Positions 17,947 through 25,983 of a stretch of 64,000 nucleotides of DNA are shown one piece after another. The notes under the pieces are model-generated. The model did not search any database and had not been told where the DNA came from. It saw only the letters and a list, made by a program, of their open reading frames with translations. This DNA comes from Christiangramia bathymodioli (GTDB lineage Bacteria; Bacteroidota; Bacteroidia; Flavobacteriales; Flavobacteriaceae): assembly GCA_009735695.1 (NCBI GenBank), contig SRSL01000001.1, forward strand, positions 310,048-374,047. Direction: 5' to 3'. How positions within the stretch are numbered: position 1 is the stretch's first letter; the number at the start of each line of letters is the position of its first letter. Made by a program: the position numbers and the translations under genes.

Positions 17947-20301
17947 ATGAAAAGAATTGATAACCTAAGAGCTACTCTGTTCCTATTTTTTGTTAGCCTC
18001 TTTTTTAGCTCATCCATTGCGCAGAAATCTGATATGCGTGAATTAGAAAGTAATTACTTTAAATTTTTCAACATTGATAGGGAGGCTCTTTTTCTCCATC
18101 TTAATAAAACTACCCTATTACCAGAGGAAAACCTTTGGTTTGCGGCCTATGCTTATAACCCTCAAACCGCATTGCCAAGTGCAAAAACCGTAAATTTAAA
18201 ACTGGATATATTTGATTCTTCAGGAAAATTTCTTGAATCACAAACTATATTTATGTCTAACGGTAAGGGCTTTGGCTACCTGGAATTGGATCCACAAAGA
18301 TTTCAGCCTGGTGAGTACCTTATAAAGGCTTCTACCAATTATATGAACAATCTTGAAGAAGACCTTTCTTATGTTCAAGCTTTTAATATACTCGATAAGA
18401 ATTTAGCCAGCCAGGTTAACACCAGTAAATCCTATGATTTACAATTACTTCCAGAAGGTGGCCACCTTCTCATGGAAGCTATCAATACGGTTGGTGTTAA
18501 GCTAATTGATGACACCGGACGTGGAGTTTCTTTTATTGATGCTAGAATACTGGACGAAAACAATAATGTGTTAAGCAATTTCAACTCGAATGAGTACGGA
18601 TTGGGAAAATTTTCTATCAGCCCATTAAAGGGAAAATCCTATCGAATTGAGTTAACTACAGCCACAGGTGATAAACTGGTTCAGGAAATGCCGAAAGCTG
18701 AGGCAAAAGGGATCAGCCTTTCCAGTGTACAACGTGATGATGATTACCTCGTATATGTGCGAACCAATGAGGACACCAGGAAGGAGATCGAAGGGAAAAC
18801 CTTCTATATGACCATTAATAGTGATGGAAAAATGAGCGATTTTGAATTCCAGTTCCCTGAAAATGAAGACAAGGTAAATATTCTACTGGAAATGGATTCC
18901 CTTTATGCAGGCGTGAACACGCTTACCATTTTCGATTCACAACTTAACCCATTACTGGAAAGACTAATATTTAGCGACACGAAGCTGAAGCGGTCAAGAA
19001 TAAGCTCAACCATGCAGAACCGTGGTGATTCATTGGTCTTCAAACTTACTTCTGAACCCAAACTAAAAAATGCTTCTTTAAGCGTATCGGTTTTACCGGG
19101 AGAAACCAAGGCCTATAATCAAAATCATAATTTACTATCCGCTATTTATTTAAAACCCTACACAAAAGGAGTGGTTGAAAATGCGGCCTACTATTTTTCT
19201 GATGGTGATCCTAAGCAAATAAGATATGACCTTGATCTTTTGCTGCTTACCCAGGGATGGAGCAGATACGACTGGAATTCTACCTTTAAACCACCACAAA
19301 AATTAGTAGATCATGACGCGGGTTTCAAAATACAGGGCCAGGTATTAAATTATAAGCCTAACAGGGATAATAAATTAGTGGTTAGATCACCTGAATCCGG
19401 GTTGTTTAAAGTATTGGAGCTAAAGGAAGACGGAAGTTTCGAATTACCTAATACTTACGTTTCCGATAATTCAGAATTATCCTTTCGTTTGATGCAGGGA
19501 TCCCGGGAAATTAAACCAGTCGTCAACCTTACTATTCTTCCTGAGGAAAGGCCAGAAAACAAAAGGCTCACGAATGTTTCAGAATACGTGATCCCTCGAA
19601 AAGCTTGGGAAAACAATCAGACCTTACCTGATGATTTTCTGAAAAACGCCGAAGCCCTTGATACGGTAGTGGTTAATGCAGAAAGAAGAGAAAACCCCCT
19701 TAGAAAAAAGACAATAAATGGCGATATAACGATGGTTACCGATAAAATGGCCAAAAGATATCTGAACTTACTTGACTGGCTACCTACACAAAATTACATC
19801 GTGTTCCAGAATACGGAAATGGTGACCATTAAAAGCCCAATAATTTCATCTATTGGCGGGAATAACAACGTATTGCTCTTCCTAAATGGAGTACAGGTAG
19901 GTTATGATGCCAATATATACCGGGATATTCTTATGGAAAACGTTGAATCTATAGAGATCAATCGAAATGGATTTGGTATGGGAATGAATGGCGTGAATGG
20001 AATGATCAACGTTAATATCGGGCATGCTGCGGCAGCTCAGGAATCCAGGAATATTTATAAAGTTGTAGCAAATAATGGATTTTCAACGAACAAGGAATTC
20101 TATGCTCCTAAATATGCTTCCTACCAGCATGATATCTACCGGAACTATGGTGTGATCGACTGGAAACCGGCAGTTAGCATTGATAAGGATGGCCAAACCA
20201 CCTTTAAAGTTTTGAATACCGCCCAGCGATCTGTAAAGCTATTTATTGAAGGTATGAGTGCGGATGGAAACATCATATCTGAAGAAATTATTCTTGATTA
20301 A
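17947..20301 (+). CDS. Secreted protein with MG2-like beta domains and a C-terminal TonB-receptor plug-like domain
   Basis: 784 residues. Signal peptide 1-25 (FFSSSIAQ). The first part contains macroglobulin/MG2-like strands (LHLNKTTLLPEENLWFAAYA; FQPGEYLIKASTNYMNN). Near residues 575-700 lies a plug-like domain: DTVVVNAERRENPLRKKT, LLDWLPTQNYIVFQNTE and the plug signature FLNGVQVGYDANIYRDI ... ENVESIEINRNGFGMG. The final 90 residues are beta-rich, without the 22-strand barrel of a true receptor. Similar chimeric proteins occur in flavobacteria; the role is unknown, possibly an adaptor at the outer membrane. It is monocistronic with its own terminator. Confidence 0.75.
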   Translation: MKRIDNLRATLFLFFVSLFFSSSIAQKSDMRELESNYFKFFNIDREALFLHLNKTTLLPEENLWFAAYAYNPQTALPSAKTVNLKLDIFDSSGKFLESQTIFMSNGKGFGYLELDPQRFQPGEYLIKASTNYMNNLEEDLSYVQAFNILDKNLASQVNTSKSYDLQLLPEGGHLLMEAINTVGVKLIDDTGRGVSFIDARILDENNNVLSNFNSNEYGLGKFSISPLKGKSYRIELTTATGDKLVQEMPKAEAKGISLSSVQRDDDYLVYVRTNEDTRKEIEGKTFYMTINSDGKMSDFEFQFPENEDKVNILLEMDSLYAGVNTLTIFDSQLNPLLERLIFSDTKLKRSRISSTMQNRGDSLVFKLTSEPKLKNASLSVSVLPGETKAYNQNHNLLSAIYLKPYTKGVVENAAYYFSDGDPKQIRYDLDLLLLTQGWSRYDWNSTFKPPQKLVDHDAGFKIQGQVLNYKPNRDNKLVVRSPESGLFKVLELKEDGSFELPNTYVSDNSELSFRLMQGSREIKPVVNLTILPEERPENKRLTNVSEYVIPRKAWENNQTLPDDFLKNAEALDTVVVNAERRENPLRKKTINGDITMVTDKMAKRYLNLLDWLPTQNYIVFQNTEMVTIKSPIISSIGGNNNVLLFLNGVQVGYDANIYRDILMENVESIEINRNGFGMGMNGVNGMINVNIGHAAAAQESRNIYKVVANNGFSTNKEFYAPKYASYQHDIYRNYGVIDWKPAVSIDKDGQTTFKVLNTAQRSVKLFIEGMSADGNIISEEIILD

Positions 20302-20321
20302 TTTTGAATTATCAAAGCCGA

Positions 20322-20350
20322 AAAATCCGGGTGCAGACCCGGATTTTTTT
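20322..20350. terminator. Bidirectional terminator between convergent genes
   Basis: The perfect arms AAATCCGGGT and ACCCGGATTT have a GCAG loop, with T-run on the plus side and A-run (T on the minus side) on the other. It serves both the plug-domain gene and the convergent amidohydrolase. Confidence 0.88.
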
Positions 20351-20385
20351 ATTCCATTTAAACCTAGAATCGGCTAAACAACAGA

Positions 20386-21669
20386 TTAATCATTCTTATA
20401 AACCTGGCCATCCTTCATTACGAATTTCACATCTTTCAGGGTCGAAATATTCTGTGTAGGATCGTCTTCTACGGCGATGATATCAGCCAGAAATCCCTTT
20501 TCCAATTGCCCGGATTCAGTTTCCATCTTTAAAATTTTGGCAGGTACAATAGTTGCCGATTGTATAGCCTCCATCGCTGGCATTCCGGCTTCGGTCATAT
20601 ACACGAATTCACGGGCATTTTCTCCATGTTTGAAAACCCCGGCATCGGTACCAAAAACGATTGGCACTCCCTTTTTATATGCCGTGGCGAAAGTGTTCTG
20701 AATTTTAGGTCCAATTTCTTTGGCTTTTGGAACAACCAGTTCAGGATAATAGCCTTCGATCTCAGCATTTTCGGTAACCTCTTTTCCGGCCGTAATGGTT
20801 GGCACCAAGTAAGCATCAAATTCTTTCATCAACTCCATGGTTTCTTCGCTCATCAGCGTTCCATGCTCAATCGTCTTCACTCCTGCCCTTACGGCTCTTT
20901 GCATACCTTCATCCCCATGAGCGTGGGCAGCAACATGAAATCCATAATCCTTGGCAGTCCTAACGATTTCTTCGATCTCCTCCCTGAAAAACTGAGGGTT
21001 CGAACTGCTTTTTGCCACACTTAAAACTCCGCCGGTAGCGGTAATCTTGATAAGATCAGCACCATTTTTATAGCGTTGCCTCACGGCTTTTCGCGCATCT
21101 TCCACACTGTTTACCACACCCTCTTTAGGTCCCGGGTCACCTATCATCTCATCATTCATCCCGTTAGTAGGATCGGCATGTCCACCAGTAGTTGCCAGTG
21201 ATTTTCCCGCTGTAAAAATGCGAGGCCCATCCACCTTTCCTTTATTAATGGCATCTCTCAGTGCTATATTCACTCCTGAACCACCCAAATCTCGTACGGT
21301 AGTAAAACCAGCCATCAAAGTAGTCTTCGCAAATCCAACAGAATTAAAAGCATCATCGGCTTCATTATTGGTAAACCGCTGCAAATATTCGGCTGGATTG
21401 GATTCTCCTTCAATATGAACATGCATATCGGTAAGACCCGGTAAAACCGTTTTGTTTCTAAGATCTATTAATTTATCGTCAGAACCTGCTGGTTCCATGA
21501 ATCCATTCTCCACACTTTTGATCCTGTTACCCGAAACGATTATAGTCTTTTCTGTGAGCACCTTTCCGTTCCTGGTATCGATCAATTTACCCGCCTGGAT
21601 ATAAGTATCCTGGGCTGAAAGGTTTAAAAAAAGAAAGCAGGCAAATGCCGCAAAGAATAGTTTCTTCAT
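20386..21669 (-). CDS. Secreted metal-dependent amidohydrolase (imidazolonepropionase/prolidase-like)
   Basis: 427 residues. A signal peptide (1-20, NLSAQ) is followed by an amidohydrolase TIM barrel. The metal ligands are TDMHVHIEG (about 80-88), the lysine-containing segment [30 protein letters not shown] and the late aspartate in IVFGTDAG. It belongs to the branch that includes Xaa-Pro dipeptidase-like and organophosphate-acting amidohydrolases; the substrate cannot be read from the sequence. It probably acts in the periplasm on amides or small dipeptides. Two bases separate it from the upstream DegT aminotransferase, so the two are cotranscribed. Confidence 0.88.
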   Translation of the reverse strand: MKKLFFAAFACFLFLNLSAQDTYIQAGKLIDTRNGKVLTEKTIIVSGNRIKSVENGFMEPAGSDDKLIDLRNKTVLPGLTDMHVHIEGESNPAEYLQRFTNNEADDAFNSVGFAKTTLMAGFTTVRDLGGSGVNIALRDAINKGKVDGPRIFTAGKSLATTGGHADPTNGMNDEMIGDPGPKEGVVNSVEDARKAVRQRYKNGADLIKITATGGVLSVAKSSSNPQFFREEIEEIVRTAKDYGFHVAAHAHGDEGMQRAVRAGVKTIEHGTLMSEETMELMKEFDAYLVPTITAGKEVTENAEIEGYYPELVVPKAKEIGPKIQNTFATAYKKGVPIVFGTDAGVFKHGENAREFVYMTEAGMPAMEAIQSATIVPAKILKMETESGQLEKGFLADIIAVEDDPTQNISTLKDVKFVMKDGQVYKND

Positions 21670-21671
21670 AA

Positions 21672-22811
21672 TTAATTTTGGTTTAGAAAGTCGATTATTG
21701 ACTTTGAAATATAATCAATTTGATCGTCGTCCAGCTCGGTATGCATAGGCAGGGAGATCACTTCTTTAACCAGTTGATTGGTAATGGTGAAATTCTTTTC
21801 CTCATATCGCTCATCTACGTAAGCTTTCTGAAGGTGAAGCGGGATAGGATAATAGATACCGAAAGGAATCCCTTTTTCCTGTAAATGCTTGGCAAGCGCA
21901 TCCCTTTTCCCGTTTCCGATCTTCAGAGTATACTGATGGTAAACATGGGTGTCACAGTCTCCCCTCCTAACCGGAGTGACAATATCCTTATGGCCGGAAA
22001 GAGCTTCAGAATATTTAATCGCTGCTTCCTTCCTTCTCTCATTATAAGCATCCAATTTTGGCAATTTAGCCCTAAGTACGGCAGCCTGGAAACTATCCAG
22101 CCTGGAATTCACTCCCACGACATCATGGTGATAACGTTCGTACATTCCGTGGTTTACGATTCCACGAATGGTATGCGCCAGCTGATCATTATTGGTAAAA
22201 ATGGCTCCCCCGTCTCCATAACATCCCAGGTTTTTTGAAGGAAAGAAGGAGGTTGCCGCCACATCTCCAATTGCTCCGGCTTTTATCGTTTTTCCGTCTT
22301 TGGTATGATAATTCGCCCCGATCGCCTGGGCATTATCCTCGATCACAAATAGATCGTGTTCCCTGGCGATCTCCATGATCACATCCATATCTGCAGACTG
22401 CCCGAATAAATGAACCGGAACAATAGCTTTGGTTTTAGGGGTTATGGCTTCTTTTATCTTTTCAGGATCTATATTGAAGGTTTCAGGATCTACATCAACC
22501 AAAACAGGAGTGAGTTGTAGCAAAGCGATCACCTCTACCGTGGCGGCAAACGTAAAATCGGCCGTGATCACCTCATTACCAGGTTTAAGCCCCAGTCCCA
22601 TCATGGCGATTTGTAAGGCATCGGTTCCATTCGCACAGGGAATCACATGCTTTACTCCAAGATAGTCTTCCAGTTCTTTCTGAAAGGAATGAACCTGCGG
22701 ACCATTAATAAAAGCTGTAGTCTCCAGTACTTCCTGTAGTGATTCGTTAACTTGATCTTTTATACCTTCATACTGACCTTTAAGGTCAACCATTTGAATC
22801 TTTTTCATCAT
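21672..22811 (-). CDS. DegT/DnrJ/EryC1/StrS family sugar aminotransferase
   Basis: 379 residues from the ATG at 22811 ([14 protein letters not shown]); an ATG 48 bases upstream would add an unconserved stretch. Family motifs: [60 protein letters not shown] and the PLP lysine in [17 protein letters not shown]. These enzymes aminate keto-sugar nucleotides for cell-surface polysaccharides. The divergent neighbour waaA acts on lipid A, which supports an envelope role, but the exact sugar cannot be named. It is cotranscribed with the downstream amidohydrolase. Confidence 0.9.
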   Translation of the reverse strand: MMKKIQMVDLKGQYEGIKDQVNESLQEVLETTAFINGPQVHSFQKELEDYLGVKHVIPCANGTDALQIAMMGLGLKPGNEVITADFTFAATVEVIALLQLTPVLVDVDPETFNIDPEKIKEAITPKTKAIVPVHLFGQSADMDVIMEIAREHDLFVIEDNAQAIGANYHTKDGKTIKAGAIGDVAATSFFPSKNLGCYGDGGAIFTNNDQLAHTIRGIVNHGMYERYHHDVVGVNSRLDSFQAAVLRAKLPKLDAYNERRKEAAIKYSEALSGHKDIVTPVRRGDCDTHVYHQYTLKIGNGKRDALAKHLQEKGIPFGIYYPIPLHLQKAYVDERYEEKNFTITNQLVKEVISLPMHTELDDDQIDYISKSIIDFLNQN

Positions 22812-22902
22812 CTTTTTTTTCAGGTTTACGAAAATACGAAATAAAGGTCCTACTGGCAATCCAGTTTTAAAAAGCCTATTTTAGCAGAATCAATCAAATG
22901 TT

Positions 22903-24138
22903 GTGAGAAGAGTCTATAACCTGGCGGTAAATCTGAGCGGTGTGGTACTGAAATCTGCAGGATTTTTCAGTAAAAAAATCGCTGAATTTGTAGAAGGAAG
23001 AAAGGATCTTTTTTCAAAATTAGAAGCCAGCGTAAAGGCTTCAGATAATTATATCTGGATACATGCTGCTTCTCTTGGGGAATTTGAAATGGCAGTTCCG
23101 GTTATGGAAATGCTGAAAAAGGAATATCCCAACAGAAAAATCCTGGTTAGCTTCTTTTCACCATCGGGCTATAAGAACAAGAAGAAACATCCCTTAGTAG
23201 ATCATTTCACCTACCTGCCGGTAGACACCCGGCGAAATGCCCAGAAATTCCTTAAGATCGTTCAGCCTGAAATGGCATTTTTCATCAAATATGACTTCTG
23301 GCCTAATTTTTTGAATGAACTCATGGAAAGAGAAATTCCAGCATTTCTCGTTTCTGGAGTCTTCAGAAAGGACCAGCCATTTTTTAAAAGTTATGGAAAG
23401 TGGATGCAGAAATCATTAAGAGCATTCGATCATTTCTTTGTTCAGAACGAAGAATCGGAAGAATTACTTCACAGTATGGGCTTCACCAATGTTAGTATAG
23501 CAGGTGATAACCGGTTCGACCGGGTTGCCGCCCAGATCGAGCAGGATAACCGCATAGATTTCATCGAGAATTTCAAGGAAGATAAATTGCTCACCGTTTG
23601 TGGTAGTACCTGGCCAGAAGATGAAGAACTCATCATTGATTTCATCAACAGCTCGAGGAATATCAAATTTATTATTGCTCCACATGAAATAAAGAAGGAA
23701 AAGATTCAAAAACTCGAACAATCACTTAAAATATCCACCATAAAATATTCTGAAAAAGCAGGAAAAGACCTCTCGAATTATCGAGTTTTGATTCTGGATA
23801 CCATTGGCTACCTGGGACGCGCTTACAGTTATGCTGATATTGCATATGTTGGAGGCGCCGCTGGACACAGCGGACTTCACAATATCCTGGAGCCGGCAAC
23901 CTTCGGTATTCCCATTATCATCGGAAAGAATTTTAAAAGATTCCCGGAGGCTGAGAAATTAAGGCAGCTGGCAGGGCTTTTTTCTGTTGAAGATGCCCAG
24001 GGTTTCTCCTCGATAATGACCAGGCTTTACACTCAGGAAGACTTCCGTGAAAAGACAGGAATGATCGCCGGACACTTCATCAACAGTAATACCGGAGCCA
24101 CCGAAAAACTTCGTAAATACCTGAAAAAGAGATTTTAA
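22903..24138 (+). CDS. waaA: 3-deoxy-D-manno-octulosonic acid (Kdo) transferase
   Basis: 411 residues from a GTG start at 22903; an ATG five bases earlier is out of frame and closes at once, and the GTG start gives the expected MRRVYNLAVNLSG. Typical WaaA features: IWIHAASLGEFEMAVPVMEML (about 47-67), FFSPSGYKNKK, YLPVDTRRNAQKFL, FFIKYDFWPNF, GDNRFDRV and the C-terminal GT-B donor site (YADIAYVGGAAGHSGLHNILEP, FGIPIIIGKNFKRFPEAE). It transfers Kdo from CMP-Kdo to lipid A precursor at the cytoplasmic face of the inner membrane. Confidence 0.93.
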   Translation: MRRVYNLAVNLSGVVLKSAGFFSKKIAEFVEGRKDLFSKLEASVKASDNYIWIHAASLGEFEMAVPVMEMLKKEYPNRKILVSFFSPSGYKNKKKHPLVDHFTYLPVDTRRNAQKFLKIVQPEMAFFIKYDFWPNFLNELMEREIPAFLVSGVFRKDQPFFKSYGKWMQKSLRAFDHFFVQNEESEELLHSMGFTNVSIAGDNRFDRVAAQIEQDNRIDFIENFKEDKLLTVCGSTWPEDEELIIDFINSSRNIKFIIAPHEIKKEKIQKLEQSLKISTIKYSEKAGKDLSNYRVLILDTIGYLGRAYSYADIAYVGGAAGHSGLHNILEPATFGIPIIIGKNFKRFPEAEKLRQLAGLFSVEDAQGFSSIMTRLYTQEDFREKTGMIAGHFINSNTGATEKLRKYLKKRF

Positions 24139-24198
24139 ATTCCTTAACAATCTCTGCTAAAAATATATAAAATAGAATTGGCCAATTGCTTTTAGTTG

Positions 24199-24206
24199 TA
24201 ATTTCG
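24199..24206 (+). promoter_or_regulatory. Candidate promoter for the small lipoprotein gene at 24234
   Basis: TAATTTCG resembles TAnnTTTG with one change, as at the etf promoter, and lies 27 bases before the ATG. An ATTG at 24177-24180 is 18 bases upstream, about where a -33 TTTG element is expected. Confidence 0.35.
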
Positions 24207-24233
24207 ATCTATAATAAACTAAAAACTACAAGC

Positions 24234-24467
24234 ATGAAACGCCTAACTAGAACGCTAAGCGGATTATTCATTATTGCCGCTGTATTTACCTCATGCCGAG
24301 ATTCGGCAGAAAAAGAAGTTATTGTTAAAGAAGTAGAAGTAGAGAAAAAACAGGAAGTTCCTGAAGAAGAACGAGAAGGAATCCTGGAAAGAACTGCCAA
24401 AAAAGTTGATAAGAAGGTGAATGAAGAAATCAATGAAGAGATCGAAAAAATTGGTGACGACAATTAG
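24234..24467 (+). CDS. Small hypothetical lipoprotein, copy 1
   Basis: 77 residues from the ATG at 24234; a more upstream start would spoil the signal. A lipoprotein signal ends in the lipobox VFTSC, and after the cysteine the protein is very charged, with alternating lysine and glutamate (VIVKEVEVEKKQEVPEEER), probably a helix. No domain is recognised. The lipobox and the following residues (TSCRDSAEKE) closely resemble the next gene (TSCRDTAKEE), so the two probably share an ancestor or targeting signal. Confidence 0.7.
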   Translation: MKRLTRTLSGLFIIAAVFTSCRDSAEKEVIVKEVEVEKKQEVPEEEREGILERTAKKVDKKVNEEINEEIEKIGDDN

Positions 24468-24596
24468 AAAAGAGGCATAAAAGCCTGAATTATAGGGTGA
24501 TTAATCAAAGTTTTAGGAAAACTTTAGCAATCTAAAGGATTCGGGATGCCATGGCCTCTTTATATTAGAACTACGAATTCAAAAAACTGAAAAACA

Positions 24597-25076
24597 ATGA
24601 AAAAGATAATGCTAATGTTTGCGGTAATTCTCTCTATGAGTCTTGTAATGACATCCTGCAGAGATACTGCAAAAGAAGAAGCCGAAGAAGATATCGAATC
24701 TTATGAAGAGGAGATGGAAGAAGAAATGGATGAAACCATGGATGAGGCTGAAGATGAGTGGGACGATGTTAATGACGATGCCGATAATGTTGGCCAGGAT
24801 ATTGAAGAAGCCGGCCAGGACGTGGGAGATGCTGTTAACAACGCTGCTAATGAAACCGGGGACGCTATTCGAAATGCCGAAAACGAGGTAGAAGGCGCTG
24901 CTAAGAAGACCGGTGACAAGATCAGTGAAACCTACAAAAAAACTGAAAGTGAAGTGGAGGCTGCCGCTAAAAAAGCTGGTGATGCTATCAACAAAACAGC
25001 TAAAGATGTAGGAAATGCTGTGGAGAAAACAGCTAAAAATGTGGAAAATGAAATAGACCCGAACGACGACAACTAG
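24597..25076 (+). CDS. LEA-like repetitive lipoprotein
   Basis: 159 residues: signal peptide with lipobox VMTSC, an acidic stretch (about 23-60, EEEMEEEMDETMDEAEDEW), then about 100 residues of helical repeats of the late-embryogenesis-abundant type (GQDIEEAGQDVGDAVNNAA, AKKTGDKISETYKKTESEVE, AKKAGDAINKTAKDVGNA). Such repeats are low-complexity, hydrophilic and often linked to dehydration or osmotic stress. The lipobox suggests an outer-membrane lipoprotein. The resemblance to LEA is in style only. A strong terminator follows. Confidence 0.75.
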   Translation: MKKIMLMFAVILSMSLVMTSCRDTAKEEAEEDIESYEEEMEEEMDETMDEAEDEWDDVNDDADNVGQDIEEAGQDVGDAVNNAANETGDAIRNAENEVEGAAKKTGDKISETYKKTESEVEAAAKKAGDAINKTAKDVGNAVEKTAKNVENEIDPNDDN

Positions 25077-25097
25077 TTGTCACGGCACGAAAAAGAG

Positions 25098-25134
25098 AAA
25101 AAGGTCCTTTCGACTGCGAAAGGACCTTTTTTTT
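25098..25134. terminator. Bidirectional terminator between LEA-like lipoprotein and S24 repressor genes
   Basis: The perfect arms AAAAGGTCCTTTCG and CGAAAGGACCTTTT with an ACTG loop are followed by a T-run on the plus strand. The stop codon of the minus-strand repressor gene lies at its edge (25133-25135). Confidence 0.9.
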
Positions 25135-25900
25135 ATTTTTTGAATGATTTGAGCTCTTTCTTAAGCTCCTCCATAGATTGTTGTAATTCCTGAAAAAGGC
25201 CACTGCTGGAAGGATTATCCAGGTTAAATGTAAGCTTGGAATTTACCTGCCATATCTCCTGAATTTGATGAATATTGATCTCCAGCGGCATATATTCTTC
25301 ATTTAGTGAAATCAAAAGAACTTTGGATGGATCTGGTAATTTCTGCAATTTTTTAACCAGCACCGAATCGTACATCACCACTACGTAAACCCTGTTATTA
25401 CTGGCTTCCTCGATACTGGAAACCGCTTTTCCCATTACCCATTCACCGGGGCGATAATCTGGAAGCATACTGTCTCCTTCGATCTGAAAACCACGATAGG
25501 TAGCATTTCTAAATTCCGGGAGAGGAATATCAAAAGCAGGAAGCTGATTATACCATTCCACATCCTGAACATTATGAGGATAACCGGCAGCTGCCTTCTG
25601 GTTTACGAGCACGATATTCTCGTTATCGGCATTATCTACTGTTACTACTTTCGGGCTAACGTCGCCTTTCGAGATTTTCAGGTATTTCTGCCCGCTTTCT
25701 CCAAATAGCCAAAGCGGATTGATCGCAAACTGACGGAGCAGCTCAGCTACCACCTTTCCCGATAGTTTGGTTCGCCCTCTTTCAATATCTGCGGTGGAAT
25801 TCTTGATTCCCAGTAAGGCAGCAAATTCTGCCTGGGTAAAATTATTCTCTTCGCGCACTTCCTTGAAATGCTTTATTTCTATAGAACCTGGTGTTCCCAT
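25133..25900 (-). CDS. Helix-turn-helix repressor with S24 (LexA/CI-type) self-cleavage domain
   Basis: 255 residues from the ATG at 25900. An N-terminal XRE-type HTH (about 10-62, VREENNFTQAEFAALLGIKN) is followed by a LexA/UmuD-type S24 peptidase domain (about 95-225). The putative cleavage site is Ala105-Gly106 in QKAAAGYP, the nucleophile is Ser144 in EGDSMLP, and the general base is Lys183 in SVLVKKLQ. All elements for RecA-stimulated self-cleavage are present, so the protein may respond to DNA damage or another stress; targets are unknown. Its promoter contains an inverted repeat that could be its own operator. Confidence 0.85.
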   Translation of the reverse strand: MGTPGSIEIKHFKEVREENNFTQAEFAALLGIKNSTADIERGRTKLSGKVVAELLRQFAINPLWLFGESGQKYLKISKGDVSPKVVTVDNADNENIVLVNQKAAAGYPHNVQDVEWYNQLPAFDIPLPEFRNATYRGFQIEGDSMLPDYRPGEWVMGKAVSSIEEASNNRVYVVVMYDSVLVKKLQKLPDPSKVLLISLNEEYMPLEINIHQIQEIWQVNSKLTFNLDNPSSSGLFQELQQSMEELKKELKSFKK

Positions 25901-25920
25901 AATCAACTGGTTAGGAATAT

Positions 25921-25948
25921 TTCCAAAATTTAATCAAAAATATTGGAA
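25921..25948 (-). promoter_or_regulatory. Candidate promoter and autoregulatory operator of the S24 repressor gene
   Basis: On the minus strand, TATTTTTG (25935-25942) matches TAnnTTTG 34 bases before the ATG. An inverted repeat TTCCAA ... TTGGAA (25921-25926 and 25943-25948) brackets it. A repressor bound there would block RNA polymerase, as expected for autoregulation; the operator reading is an inference. Confidence 0.4.
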
Positions 25949-25983
25949 TTAATCCTATAAAACCAGTAAAGCGCTAAGAAAAT

